A stretch of 64,000 bases of DNA from Oscillospiraceae bacterium (GCA_015064685.1 SVRT01000002.1:90768-154767); one strand, 5' to 3'; counted from the stretch's first letter, positions 51,077 to 60,341 are shown. A program made the numbers and translations. The notes: generated by a model from the sequence alone, not told the origin.

Positions 51077-53107
51077 ATGAAAATCAATAAATCGTTATTG
51101 GTATCTCTCTTAGCTTTACTCATCGCGCTTCTGACTCTGTCATCCTGCAATGTTCCTGAAGGGACAGAAAAGGATACAGAGGGCGAAACACAGATAACTT
51201 CTGATTGGAGACCCAACGATATGAATCTAAATCTTTCTTCGGATTCACTATATGTAAAAAAGGTTGAAAACCTGACTGACGACTTCATTATGGGCATGGA
51301 CGCATCCTGCGTTCCTGCCCTTGAAGCGGGCGGAGTCAAGTATTACGACTATAACGGAGAAGAGAAAGACGTCTACAAGATACTCGCCGAAAACGGTATC
51401 AACTATATCCGTGTGCGTGTTTGGAATGATCCATTTGATGAAAACGGCAAGGGATATGGCGGCGGCAATTGCGATATTGAAAACGCGATCGCAATCGGCA
51501 AGCGCGCAACCGAGAACGGAATGAAGCTTTTGGTCAATTTCCATTATTCTGATTTTTGGGCTGATCCCGCAAAGCAGATGACGCCTAAGGCGTGGGTTGG
51601 AATGACCATTGATGAAAAATCAGATGCTTTGTATAAGTATACAAAGGAATGTCTTGAAAAGCTTATATCAGCAGGTGTCGACGTCGGCATGGTACAGATA
51701 GGAAACGAGACTAACGGAGCTATGTGCGGCGAATCAAGCAGCGCTCTCGGCGGATGGAAAAAGATCACTCAGCTTATGTCAGCAGGCTCTCGCGCAGTTC
51801 GTGAGGTCTGCCCTAATGCGCTTATAGCAATTCATTTCGCTAATCCCGAAAAGACAGAAAGCTACGTAAGCTACAGTAAAAATCTCGATTACTACGGCGT
51901 TGATTACGACGTTTTCGCATCCTCGTACTATCCTTACTGGCACGGAACACTTGATAATCTTGCCGAAGTATTGACCAAGGTAGCCGAAACATATAATAAA
52001 AAAGTAATGGTTGCCGAAACGTCCTATGCTTTCACACCCGAAAATACCGATTTTTACGGCAATACCGTTGGAGAAGGTGACGGATACGTAAAGAATTACC
52101 CGTATACTATCCAAGGACAGGCAAATCTCGTTCGTGACGTGATCGATACAGTTGCGAACAAGACCAAAAACGGCATCGGTGTTTTCTATTGGGAGGGAAC
52201 ATGGATCTCCGCAGGAGGAGACAGTTATGAAGAGAATCTCGCTCTTTGGGAGAAGCACGGCTCGGGATGGGCATCATCCTATGCCGCAGATTACGATCCC
52301 GATGACGCAGGACAGTGGTACGGTGGATGTGCCGTAGATAACCAGGCATTCTTTGATGCAAGCGGTAAGGTAACTGAAGCATTGAAGGTATTTGCGCTTG
52401 TAAGAACAGGGAATTCTGTTGACGTAAAGGTCGATGCTGTTGAAGACGTTAGTCTCATCATCGATTTAAACGGTGATATCGTTCTCCCTGAAACCGTGAA
52501 TGCGATAATGTCGGATAACTCAAGAAAAGCTGTTCCTGTAGAGTGGCATAACGTAGATACTGAGGCTATGAAGCAGGGCGGTGTAGCGAAATATGATATC
52601 ATCGGCACAGCAGACGGAATGACATCACATTGCTACGTTTCAATGGTCGAATATAATTTCCTTGAAAACTGGAGCTTTGAGGACGGCGAAACAGCCTGGA
52701 CCGCTAACGCAATCAAGAGCTTTGACGAGCTCTGCATTGAAAACAAGGTAACCGATTCTCTCACTGGCGATAAGCACTATCATTTTTGGGGCGCTGCGGC
52801 AAACGCGGTCGAATTTACACTTGAGCAAGAGGTTAAGAATCTCAAAAGCGGAAAATATAACTACTCCATCTCGATAATGGGCGGTGACGGAGGAGTAACG
52901 GAAATCTACGCATACGTTAAGATCAACGGCGAGATAGTTCATACCGCCGACACTCAAATCACCGTCTACGATGAATGGCACACAGCTACGATCAACAACA
53001 TTGAATATTCAGAGGGCGATACTATAACAGTTGGAATTTACGTTAAGTGTGCAGGTCCCAACGCATGGGGCAAGATAGACGATGCGCTCCTCAATTCAGT
53101 CAAGTAA
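51077..53107 (+). CDS. Surface lipoprotein endo-beta-1,4-galactanase (GH53)
   Basis: This 676-aa protein has a lipoprotein signal (TLSSC) and a GH53 barrel beginning FIMGMDASCVPALEAGG. Further marks are YIRVRVWNDP, NFHYSDFWADP, the acid/base Glu in QIGNETNG and the nucleophile Glu in MVAETSYAF. C-terminal parts are an Ig-like domain (about 440-520, VSLIIDLNGDIVLPETVNA) and a beta-sandwich carbohydrate-binding domain (about 525-676, NWSFEDGETAWTANA). It should cut the beta-1,4-galactan side chains of pectin. It is unexpected between pullulanase and amylase, and no beta-galactosidase or galactan importer is adjacent. Confidence 0.93.
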   Translation: MKINKSLLVSLLALLIALLTLSSCNVPEGTEKDTEGETQITSDWRPNDMNLNLSSDSLYVKKVENLTDDFIMGMDASCVPALEAGGVKYYDYNGEEKDVYKILAENGINYIRVRVWNDPFDENGKGYGGGNCDIENAIAIGKRATENGMKLLVNFHYSDFWADPAKQMTPKAWVGMTIDEKSDALYKYTKECLEKLISAGVDVGMVQIGNETNGAMCGESSSALGGWKKITQLMSAGSRAVREVCPNALIAIHFANPEKTESYVSYSKNLDYYGVDYDVFASSYYPYWHGTLDNLAEVLTKVAETYNKKVMVAETSYAFTPENTDFYGNTVGEGDGYVKNYPYTIQGQANLVRDVIDTVANKTKNGIGVFYWEGTWISAGGDSYEENLALWEKHGSGWASSYAADYDPDDAGQWYGGCAVDNQAFFDASGKVTEALKVFALVRTGNSVDVKVDAVEDVSLIIDLNGDIVLPETVNAIMSDNSRKAVPVEWHNVDTEAMKQGGVAKYDIIGTADGMTSHCYVSMVEYNFLENWSFEDGETAWTANAIKSFDELCIENKVTDSLTGDKHYHFWGAAANAVEFTLEQEVKNLKSGKYNYSISIMGGDGGVTEIYAYVKINGEIVHTADTQITVYDEWHTATINNIEYSEGDTITVGIYVKCAGPNAWGKIDDALLNSVK

Positions 53108-53126
53108 GCAAAACAAAGGTCACACT

Positions 53127-54764
53127 ATGAATAATATGAAAAAAATTATTAAAATTGCCGCAGGTCTCTTTCTTTCGGCTCTGATGCTGCTTTCGGTGGT
53201 ATCCTGCAATCAAACTCCTGTCACTCAGGATCAGCCCGAATCAGAAAAAGAGCTTGAGCCGATGAAGGATCCTATTGACGACAATTACAGAACATTTTAT
53301 CAGGTCTTCGTTGGCTCGTTCTCCGACGGAAACGGTGACGGAATAGGAGATCTCAGAGGTCTTATCAACCGTATAGATTACCTCAATGACGGTAATATTA
53401 ACTCAGGAAAGAGTCTCGGTGTTCAGGGTATCTGGCTCTCGCCAATCTTCTCCTCACCCTCGTATCACAAATACGATGCAAGCAACTACTACAAGGTAGA
53501 TTGGAGATTCGGTGAAGAAAAGGATCTCGTTGAACTTGCAAACATTTGCGAGGAGCGCAATATCAAACTGATTATGGATCTTGCGATCAATCACACCTCA
53601 AATCAGCACGCGTGGTTCCAGCAGTTCAAGGAAGCACGTATGAACGGTGATACCGAAAACAAATACTATGATTACTATTCCTGTGTAACGTCCGAGGAAA
53701 AGCAAGGTGGAATCCAATATCAGAAGATCGCAGGTGTAGATTTTTGGTTTGAATGTAACTTTGACGGAGCTATGCCCGAGCTTAACTTTGATAATCCCGA
53801 GGTAAGGGAAGAGATGCTCAACGTTGCAAGATATTATCTTGACCTCGGAATTGACGGATTCAGATTTGACGCTGTAAAGTATATCTATTACGGAAATACT
53901 GCCAAGAGCGTTGAATTCTGGGAATGGTATATGGACGAGCTCAGGAAAGATTATCCGGATATCTACTGTGTAGGAGAATGTTGGTCGGGTGAGACCGAGA
54001 TCCTTGAGTACTACAGTGCTATGAATTGTTTCAACTTCGCGATGTCGCAAGCAGAAGGTGTTGTTGCCACAGCAGCGAGAGGAAATACTAATATAGCGCA
54101 GTACTTGAATTATATTGATAGTTTTCAAGCAAAAGTTCTTGAAAAGAACCCCGACGGAATGGTAATGCCGTTCCTCTCCAATCACGATATGGATAGAATA
54201 GCAGGCGCATTTGTTACTGAAAATAACATGCGAATGGCTGCAAACCTCTATCTCCTTTCCCCCGGATCTCCCGTGATCTATTACGGAGAAGAGATTGGAA
54301 TGAGGGGCTCGCGCGGAAGTGAAAGCACAGATGCTAATCGCCGTTTGGCTATGCTTTGGGGAGACGATGATATCATCCGTGACCCCGTAGGATCTACTTA
54401 TCCCGCAAAGAATCAGATCAAGACAACAGTCGCCGATCAGCTTGAGGACGAAAACAGTCTCTACAATTATTATTGCAAGCTTATCGCCATAAGACACAAA
54501 TACCCTGCAATCGCGCGCGGTGACTATAATCCTGTAACAACCGGCGAAAAGAATGTCGGCGGATTTGTTATTGAATACAATAATGAAAAGCTCATTCTTT
54601 TCCATAACACTTCAACCAAATCAATATCTATCGATCTTTCAAAATGTAAAGACCTTGACGGATATTCCTTCTCACAGATATGTGACAGTATTGGCGTCGG
54701 CAATGCAAAATTGGAGGGAACAATTTTGACTATTGAAGGACAGACAAGCGTTTTAGTTAAATAA
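53127..54764 (+). CDS. Surface lipoprotein alpha-amylase family enzyme (GH13)
   Basis: This 545-aa protein has a lipoprotein signal (SVVSC) and a single GH13 catalytic domain beginning YRTFYQVFVGSFSDGNGDGIGD. GH13 regions are LIMDLAINHTS, DGFRFDAVKY (nucleophile), CVGECW (acid/base) and LSNHDMDR. A short C-terminal beta domain follows. The ATG at 53127 has AAAGG upstream; the ORF-track start at 53082 lies inside the GH53 gene. It should hydrolyse alpha-1,4-glucans to maltodextrins at the surface, for uptake by the importer encoded next. Confidence 0.94.
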   Translation: MNNMKKIIKIAAGLFLSALMLLSVVSCNQTPVTQDQPESEKELEPMKDPIDDNYRTFYQVFVGSFSDGNGDGIGDLRGLINRIDYLNDGNINSGKSLGVQGIWLSPIFSSPSYHKYDASNYYKVDWRFGEEKDLVELANICEERNIKLIMDLAINHTSNQHAWFQQFKEARMNGDTENKYYDYYSCVTSEEKQGGIQYQKIAGVDFWFECNFDGAMPELNFDNPEVREEMLNVARYYLDLGIDGFRFDAVKYIYYGNTAKSVEFWEWYMDELRKDYPDIYCVGECWSGETEILEYYSAMNCFNFAMSQAEGVVATAARGNTNIAQYLNYIDSFQAKVLEKNPDGMVMPFLSNHDMDRIAGAFVTENNMRMAANLYLLSPGSPVIYYGEEIGMRGSRGSESTDANRRLAMLWGDDDIIRDPVGSTYPAKNQIKTTVADQLEDENSLYNYYCKLIAIRHKYPAIARGDYNPVTTGEKNVGGFVIEYNNEKLILFHNTSTKSISIDLSKCKDLDGYSFSQICDSIGVGNAKLEGTILTIEGQTSVLVK

Positions 54765-54816
54765 AGTTGCTTTAGCAAATCGCCGAAATTTTCAGGACTG
54801 ATTTGTGAAAAACGCC

Positions 54817-54841
54817 AAAAATCAACTTAAAGTTGTTTTTA
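54817..54841 (+). terminator. Possible terminator or operator after the amylase gene
   Basis: CAACTT-A-AAGTTG is an odd-centred perfect inverted repeat followed by TTTTTATTATT and preceded by AAAA. It ends right before the -35 of the next promoter, so it could also be an operator. The hairpin is short and its loop small. Confidence 0.4.
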
Positions 54842-54844
54842 TTA

Positions 54845-54873
54845 TTGACAATTTGGTGAAATAATAGTATAAT
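54845..54873 (+). promoter_or_regulatory. Consensus promoter for the maltodextrin importer operon
   Basis: Perfect TTGACA (54845-54850) and TATAAT (54868-54873) are 17 bases apart. An imperfect inverted repeat, TTAGGTAC..GTACTAA (54877-54897), covers the expected transcription start and may be an operator. Confidence 0.92.
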
Positions 54874-54927
54874 ACATTAGGTACGGCTAAGTACTAAATA
54901 AAACATTTTAACGGAGGTTTACTTATT

Positions 54928-56523
54928 ATGAAAATGAGTAAAATCTTATCTCTGCTTTTGGCGCTCCTTATGGTCGTTGCATGCTTCGTAGCATGTAATC
55001 CCGCAGCCAACAACGGTGACGGCGACGAAACCAAGGCTCCTAACAGCGGAGATGAAGGAAACAAGCAGCCCACTGTTGAGGAAATAGTTGAAGCATACAA
55101 AGGCACCTATGACATCAGCATTTGGGTATCCGAACTCGCAGGTGTTGCTGAGCTTACACAGCAGCAGATCGACGCGTTCGAAAAGAAGTATCCCGGAATC
55201 GTTATTAACGCTTCCATCGAGGGTGTTACAGAGGCAGACGCAGGCTCTAAGGTAGTTGCAGACGTTGCTTCCGCTCCCGACATTTACTGCTTCGCACAGG
55301 ACCAGCTTGCTCGTCTTGTTCAGGCAGCTGCTCTCGCAGTTCCCCCCGAGGTTATTGCTAACAACCTCAAGGCTAACAACGATGGCGGTTCTGTAAAGGC
55401 TGCTTCCGTTGCAGGAAACCTTTACGCTTATCCTATGACAAGTGACAACGGTTACTACATGTACTACAACACCAGCATCATCTCCGAAGAGGACGCAGAG
55501 AGCCTCGAGAAGATCATCGCTGCATGTGAGAAGAACGGCGTTAAGTTCCGTTTTGCACTTGAGAACGCATGGTACACAGCATCCTTCTTCTTTGCAACAG
55601 GATGCCATTCCAACTGGACAATGGACGCTGAGGGTAACTTCAACGCAGTTGACGATACTTTCAACTCCGCAGCAGGTCTCGCAGCAATGAAGGGCATGCA
55701 GATGCTCGCTCACTCTACTTGCTACGATTCCAACGCTGATATCTTTACCGATGCAGGCGTAGTTATCACAGGTATCTGGAACGCTACAGCAGCAGAGGAG
55801 CACTTTGGTGCAAACTTCGGTGCAACCGATCTTCCTTCCTTCACCGTTGACGGTGAGACATACCACCTCGGTTCTTACACCGGTAACAAGCTTATGGGTG
55901 TTAAGCCCCAGTCCGACGAAAAGAGAGCAGCTGTTCTTGCTCTTCTCGCTGAGTTCTTGACCAGCGAAGAGTGCCAGATGCAGAGATATACCCAGTTCCA
56001 GTGGGGTCCCTCCAACAAGAATGCTCAGGCTTCTGATGCAGTTCAGGCTAACCCCTCCCTCGCAGCTCTTGCAAAGCAGGGTGAATACGGTCAGCCTCAG
56101 GGCCAGATCCACGGCGCATGGTGGGATATCGCAAAGGTTCTCGGAGCAGACGCTAAGGCAGCTACCTCCGATGCAGACCTCCAGGCAGCTCTTAATGCAT
56201 ACGATGCAGCAATCGAAGCAGTTCTCACTATGAGTGACGAAGCTAAGCAGGCATGGTCCGTTATCGGTAGCCTTTGCGGAACTTCTTGGGACACAGACTT
56301 CGCAATGAAGGCTGACGGCGAGAACACTTGGGTATCTGATGTTCTCGAGCTCAACGCAGGCGATGAGTTCAAGGTACGTCAGGGTGCAGCTTGGGACGTT
56401 AACTTCGGTGCTAACGGTGAGCCCAACGGTGCAAACATCGTTGTTGAGACAGCAGGTAAGTTCATCGTTAAGCTCGTTTACGACGGCACAACAGCAACAG
56501 TTGAGCTTGTTCCCGCAGAATAA
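54928..56523 (+). CDS. Maltodextrin-binding lipoprotein with an added C-terminal starch-binding-like domain
   Basis: This 531-aa protein has a lipoprotein signal (FVAC) and a MalE-like family-1 fold from about residue 55 (YDISIWVSELAGVAELTQQQ) to 425, with DIYCFAQDQLARLVQAA and YTGNKLMGVKPQSDEKRAA typical of maltose-binding proteins. The last 95 residues form an extra domain beginning AWSVIGSLCGTSWDTDFAM and ending in two beta strands. It resembles the small beta domains (X25/SusE-like) of clostridial amylases and pullulanases. Codon use indicates very high expression. It is the first gene of the importer operon, followed by hairpins before the permease genes. Confidence 0.92.
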   Translation: MKMSKILSLLLALLMVVACFVACNPAANNGDGDETKAPNSGDEGNKQPTVEEIVEAYKGTYDISIWVSELAGVAELTQQQIDAFEKKYPGIVINASIEGVTEADAGSKVVADVASAPDIYCFAQDQLARLVQAAALAVPPEVIANNLKANNDGGSVKAASVAGNLYAYPMTSDNGYYMYYNTSIISEEDAESLEKIIAACEKNGVKFRFALENAWYTASFFFATGCHSNWTMDAEGNFNAVDDTFNSAAGLAAMKGMQMLAHSTCYDSNADIFTDAGVVITGIWNATAAEEHFGANFGATDLPSFTVDGETYHLGSYTGNKLMGVKPQSDEKRAAVLALLAEFLTSEECQMQRYTQFQWGPSNKNAQASDAVQANPSLAALAKQGEYGQPQGQIHGAWWDIAKVLGADAKAATSDADLQAALNAYDAAIEAVLTMSDEAKQAWSVIGSLCGTSWDTDFAMKADGENTWVSDVLELNAGDEFKVRQGAAWDVNFGANGEPNGANIVVETAGKFIVKLVYDGTTATVELVPAE

Positions 56524-56534
56524 TTAATAAATTT

Positions 56535-56566
56535 GAAGGTTTTGGGGGCGCAAGCCCCCAGCCTTC
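56535..56566 (+). terminator. Strong hairpin after the binding-protein gene
   Basis: TGGGGGC, a GCAA loop and GCCCCCA form a tight stem, extended outside by GAAGG/CCTTC. There is no T-run after it, so it more likely stabilises the upstream mRNA end or causes partial termination, lowering permease expression relative to the binding protein. Confidence 0.6.
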
Positions 56567-56571
56567 GGGAA

Positions 56572-56635
56572 AAAGGCATTGTTAGCCGAAATACAAGGAC
56601 AACAAGCGTCTTGTGTAGCGGCTAACAATGCCTTT
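56572..56635 (+). repeat. 17-bp perfect inverted repeat between binding protein and permease genes
   Basis: AAAGGCATTGTTAGCCG (56572-56588) and its exact complement (56619-56635) flank 30 bases that hold a small inner stem (ACAAG..CTTGT). It could be a second RNA stem, a miniature mobile element remnant or a processing site. Confidence 0.65.
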
Positions 56636-56670
56636 CATTATAAACCCTTATATAATCATAAAAAGGAGCT

Positions 56671-56689
56671 ATATAAACTCGGTTTATAT
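56671..56689 (+). promoter_or_regulatory. Hairpin between ribosome site and start codon of the MalF-type gene
   Basis: AAGGAG (56663-56668) is 28 bases from the ATG at 56697, too far to work directly. Between them ATATAAAC-TCG-GTTTATAT forms a perfect 8-bp stem. Folding it would leave an effective spacing of 9 bases. No nearer start codon or ribosome site is present. Confidence 0.55.
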
Positions 56690-56696
56690 TTTTACT

Positions 56697-58271
56697 ATGA
56701 AAAGATTAAGCGATTTAGAATATTTAAAGCTGAATAAATGGAAGGCTTTTTGGTATAACGTAGCCCTCTTTATATGTTCGATACCGAACTTTCTTTTAAA
56801 GGGCTTGCGTGCCATTTGGAAATTGATTAAAAATATAGGAATTGGAATAAAGAATGAGTTCGTTGATATCGGCTCTACCTTTATCAAAGGAAACTGGGCG
56901 GTTAAGCTCTCCTATATTATTTTTGGATTAGGAAACATATACTACGGACAGGTAATGCGCGGAATATTCTTCTTCTTGTTTGAGGTAATATTCATTGGAT
57001 ATATGCTTGTTCCCAGCGGCGGTCTTTATTGGCTTGGAAAGAGCAATCTCTTCCAAGTTGGTCAAACTGTAGGTACCGTAGGTCCTCGTAAAGAAGTAGT
57101 TAGCGGACTTTTGGGTAAAACAGAGATAACAATTTACGGTGACGACTCCGTAAAGGTTTTACTTTACGCTCTTTTGACAGTTTTCTTTATGGTAGCGTTC
57201 CTCTATACCTGGAGACTCCAGGTAAAGCAGTGCCGCATCTGTATGGACATCACCGCAAAGGGAAAGAAGGTCAGAAGCGGCAAGGAGGATATGAAGTCCT
57301 TGCTTGATGACCAATTCCATAAAACTCTCCTTTCGTTGCCTCTTGCAGGTATTTTAATTTTTACAGTTCTGCCTATCATTTACATGATACTCGTTGCTTT
57401 CACAAGCTACGATGCTGCGCACGACGGTTATTCAAACCTCTTCTCGTGGGTAGGACTTGAGAATTTCAACGCCTTGTTCGACTTCGGTTACGGCGGTCTC
57501 GGTCTTGCATTCGGAGAGATCCTCTCGTGGACTCTGATGTGGTCATTCTTCGCAACATTCTCCAACTACTTCCTTGGAATGCTCGTTGCAATAATGATCA
57601 ACAAGAAGGGAATTAAGATCAAAAAATTCTGGAGAACCGTACTTGTAATGACGATTGCGATTCCTCAGTTCGTTTCACTTCTTTACGTATCTCACCTTTT
57701 CGATTCATCGGGAATTATTGGTAAGCTTCTCGGTCAGATACCCTTTATAAGCAATTATCTCAACGCAAATCACTTTATTTCTCTGTGGGATTCACCGGTT
57801 GTGGCGAAGATTCTTCTTATCGTCATAAACATTTGGGTAGGTATACCTTATATCATGCTTATGGCAACCGGTATTCTTATGAATATTCCCCAGGACCTCT
57901 ATGAGTCAGCGAGAATCGACGGGGCAAGCTCCTATCAACAGTTTACAAAGATCACTCTTCCTTATATGCTCTTTGTAACAGGACCTTACCTTCTTACCAG
58001 CTTCGTAGGTAACCTTAACAACTTTAACGTTATCTACCTTCTGTCAGGCGGTAACCCGCTCAATACCGACATCGGTGTTGCGGGAGGCGCATCTGTAGGA
58101 CATACAGACTTGCTTGTAACGTGGTTGTTCAAGATGACCTTCGGAAGCACGGAAAGCAAGTACTATATGGCTTCGATCATCGGTATTCTTGTCTTCCTGG
58201 TCGTAGCGATACTCTCGCTGATCGTCTACAATGTAATTCCGTCAACTAAGAATGAGGAGGATTACAAATAA
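56697..58271 (+). CDS. malF: Maltodextrin ABC importer permease, MalF-type
   Basis: This 524-aa permease has about 210 extra N-terminal residues with several TM segments before the usual core. The core starts LLSLPLAGILIFTVLPIIYMI. NYFLGMLVAIMIN lies in TM2-3, and the EAA loop is DLYESARIDGASSYQQF. The extracellular loop near residues 120-165 (NLFQVGQTVGTVGPRKEVV) may be the counterpart of the P2 domain. I use the ATG at 56697 (MKRLSDLEYL); the ORF-track start at 56628 lies in the inverted repeat. It overlaps the MalG-type gene (TAATG). Confidence 0.92.
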   Translation: MKRLSDLEYLKLNKWKAFWYNVALFICSIPNFLLKGLRAIWKLIKNIGIGIKNEFVDIGSTFIKGNWAVKLSYIIFGLGNIYYGQVMRGIFFFLFEVIFIGYMLVPSGGLYWLGKSNLFQVGQTVGTVGPRKEVVSGLLGKTEITIYGDDSVKVLLYALLTVFFMVAFLYTWRLQVKQCRICMDITAKGKKVRSGKEDMKSLLDDQFHKTLLSLPLAGILIFTVLPIIYMILVAFTSYDAAHDGYSNLFSWVGLENFNALFDFGYGGLGLAFGEILSWTLMWSFFATFSNYFLGMLVAIMINKKGIKIKKFWRTVLVMTIAIPQFVSLLYVSHLFDSSGIIGKLLGQIPFISNYLNANHFISLWDSPVVAKILLIVINIWVGIPYIMLMATGILMNIPQDLYESARIDGASSYQQFTKITLPYMLFVTGPYLLTSFVGNLNNFNVIYLLSGGNPLNTDIGVAGGASVGHTDLLVTWLFKMTFGSTESKYYMASIIGILVFLVVAILSLIVYNVIPSTKNEEDYK

Positions 58272-59155
58272 TGCGTAAAAACAAAGATAATAAGATCCGT
58301 AAAAGAGGTCTGGGTGCGAAAGCAAGCAGAAACCTCGGCAATACGATAATTTACATTATCCTCATATTGATCACCCTGGTGTGGCTGTTCCCATTCTTTG
58401 GAATTCTCCTTGAGTCCTTCAAGGTTGAGACAAGAATGCAGACCAGCTATCTCTGGCCTCAGAAGTTCGGATTTGATAACTATATCAGACTCTTTAAGGA
58501 AACAGACTTCCTTGTTTGGTTCAAAAACACCGCTATAATGGGTGTTGCAACGTCTATTTTGCAGACAATTTTCATTCTTTCAATGAGCTACGTTCTTTCA
58601 AGACTTCGCTTCAAGGGAAGAAAGGCACTTATGAACTTCATGCTCATCCTCGGAATGTTCCCCGGATTCCTTACGATGATCCTCATCTATAAGGTATTTT
58701 ATGATTTTGGACTCACCGCTAATATGGCGCCTTTAGGACTTATAATTGTCTACTGTGCAAGCAGTGGAATGGGATATTACGTATCAAAGGGATTCTTTGA
58801 TACTATCCCTAAGAGCCTTGACGAAGCCGCAAGAGTTGACGGTGCAACGCGCTTCCAGGTATTTTATAAGGTTATCATGCCTTTGTCAAAGCCTATCGTA
58901 ATCTATACGATACTTATGGGCTTTATGGCACCTTGGGGTGACTTCATGATGGCAAGCTATCTCATCCATGAGAACAGCCAGGGTATGAACGTTGCAGTCG
59001 GAATGTTCGAATGGCTTTCAAGAGCGAATATGAACTTAAATTATACTATGTTCTGTGCCGCAGGCGTTATCGTGGCAATCCCCGTCGTAGCAGTCTTCCT
59101 TGCATTGCAGAAGTACTATGTAGAAGGCGTTACGGGCGGAGCAGTAAAAGGATAA
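58271..59155 (+). CDS. malG: Maltodextrin ABC importer permease, MalG-type
   Basis: This 294-aa permease has six TM segments, the normal MalG length and the EAA loop KSLDEAARVDGATRFQVF. The N-terminal tail is very basic. It ends with the typical QKYYVEGVTGGAVKG. It is translationally coupled to the malF-type gene by a one-base overlap and followed 12 bases later by the ATPase gene. Confidence 0.94.
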   Translation: MRKNKDNKIRKRGLGAKASRNLGNTIIYIILILITLVWLFPFFGILLESFKVETRMQTSYLWPQKFGFDNYIRLFKETDFLVWFKNTAIMGVATSILQTIFILSMSYVLSRLRFKGRKALMNFMLILGMFPGFLTMILIYKVFYDFGLTANMAPLGLIIVYCASSGMGYYVSKGFFDTIPKSLDEAARVDGATRFQVFYKVIMPLSKPIVIYTILMGFMAPWGDFMMASYLIHENSQGMNVAVGMFEWLSRANMNLNYTMFCAAGVIVAIPVVAVFLALQKYYVEGVTGGAVKG

Positions 59156-59167
59156 GAGGTAAATATT

Positions 59168-60292
59168 ATGGCAAGTGTTAAATTAACAAACGTAAAGAAG
59201 ATATACGGCAAGGACACGGTTGCGGTTCAGGATTTCAACCTTGATATTGCCGATAAAGAATTTATCGTTTTCGTAGGTCCCTCGGGATGCGGAAAGTCCA
59301 CAACTCTCCGTATGATCGCAGGACTTGAGGATATCTCTGCGGGAACGGTTGAGATCGACGGTGTTGTAGTAAACGACCTTCAGCCCAGAGACAGAGATAT
59401 AGCGATGGTTTTCCAGAACTACGCGCTTTATCCTCATCTTACAGTTTTTGAGAATATGGCATTCAGCTTGAGACTCAAGAATGTTCCCAATGATATCGTA
59501 TATGAAAAGGTTACTCAGGCAGCTGAGATCCTCGGCATCACAGATTACCTTACAAGAAAGCCCAGGGCTCTTTCGGGCGGTCAGAGACAGAGAGTTGCGA
59601 TCGGACGTGCAATGGTAAGAGACAGTAAGGTATTCCTTATGGATGAGCCTCTCTCAAACCTCGACGCCAAGCTCCGTAACCAGATGAGAGCTGAGATCAT
59701 ACTTCTTCGTCAGAAGATCGATACAACCTTCATCTACGTTACACACGACCAAACCGAGGCTATGACGCTTGGTGACCGTATCGTAATTATGAAAGACGGA
59801 TTCATTCAGCAGGTTGGCACACCTACAGAGGTGTTTGATATGCCTCTCAATCTCTTCGTTGCGGAGTTCATCGGTGCACCTAAGATGAACACCTTCAAGA
59901 CTAATCTTGTATGTGAGGGCGGTAAGTACTATGTAACTCCTTACGGCTCCAAGATCGAGGTTACTGGTAAGAAGGCAGAAATGCTTAAGAGCAAGGGAAT
60001 TACCTCCGGAGAAATCATCCTTGGTGTGCGTCCCGAGCATTTCGTGCTTTCCAACGCAAGCAATCCCGGAGCAATTCCTTGCAAGATCGTTGTAAACGAG
60101 ATGATGGGTAGCGAGCTTCACCTTCACGTGCTTGAGGAGAACGGCGATAGACTTATCGTTCGTATCCCCACAGTATCACTTGATGATGATCAGCGTAATA
60201 TGCTTACCTACGGACATACCATCTACGTAACCTTCGAAGGAAAGGTAATGCATTTCTTCGATAAGGATACAGAGCAGAATCTTCTCATCTGA
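59168..60292 (+). CDS. malK: Maltodextrin ABC importer ATPase, MalK/MsmX type
   Basis: This 374-aa ATPase has Walker A GPSGCGKST, Q-loop VFQNYALYPH, signature LSGGQRQR, Walker B VFLMDEPLSNLD and H-loop THDQTEA. The C-terminal MalK regulatory domain includes GAPKMNTF and LGVRPEHF. It completes the second importer. It could also serve other importers, as MsmX does in Bacillus, although the first importer has its own ATPase at 1625. Confidence 0.95.
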   Translation: MASVKLTNVKKIYGKDTVAVQDFNLDIADKEFIVFVGPSGCGKSTTLRMIAGLEDISAGTVEIDGVVVNDLQPRDRDIAMVFQNYALYPHLTVFENMAFSLRLKNVPNDIVYEKVTQAAEILGITDYLTRKPRALSGGQRQRVAIGRAMVRDSKVFLMDEPLSNLDAKLRNQMRAEIILLRQKIDTTFIYVTHDQTEAMTLGDRIVIMKDGFIQQVGTPTEVFDMPLNLFVAEFIGAPKMNTFKTNLVCEGGKYYVTPYGSKIEVTGKKAEMLKSKGITSGEIILGVRPEHFVLSNASNPGAIPCKIVVNEMMGSELHLHVLEENGDRLIVRIPTVSLDDDQRNMLTYGHTIYVTFEGKVMHFFDKDTEQNLLI

Positions 60293-60302
60293 GAAAAATA
60301 AC

Positions 60303-60341
60303 AAAAAAGCATTGAAGCACAAAAGGCTTCAATGCTTTTTT
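60303..60341. terminator. Bidirectional terminator between malK and the GTPase-NYN gene
   Basis: AAAAAAGCATTGAAG and its exact complement flank a 9-base loop, providing T-runs for both convergent genes. Confidence 0.92.

Noticed and set aside
54946-56112. 388-aa ORF on the minus strand
   Set aside because: It is antisense to the highly biased binding-protein gene, with no recognisable motif.
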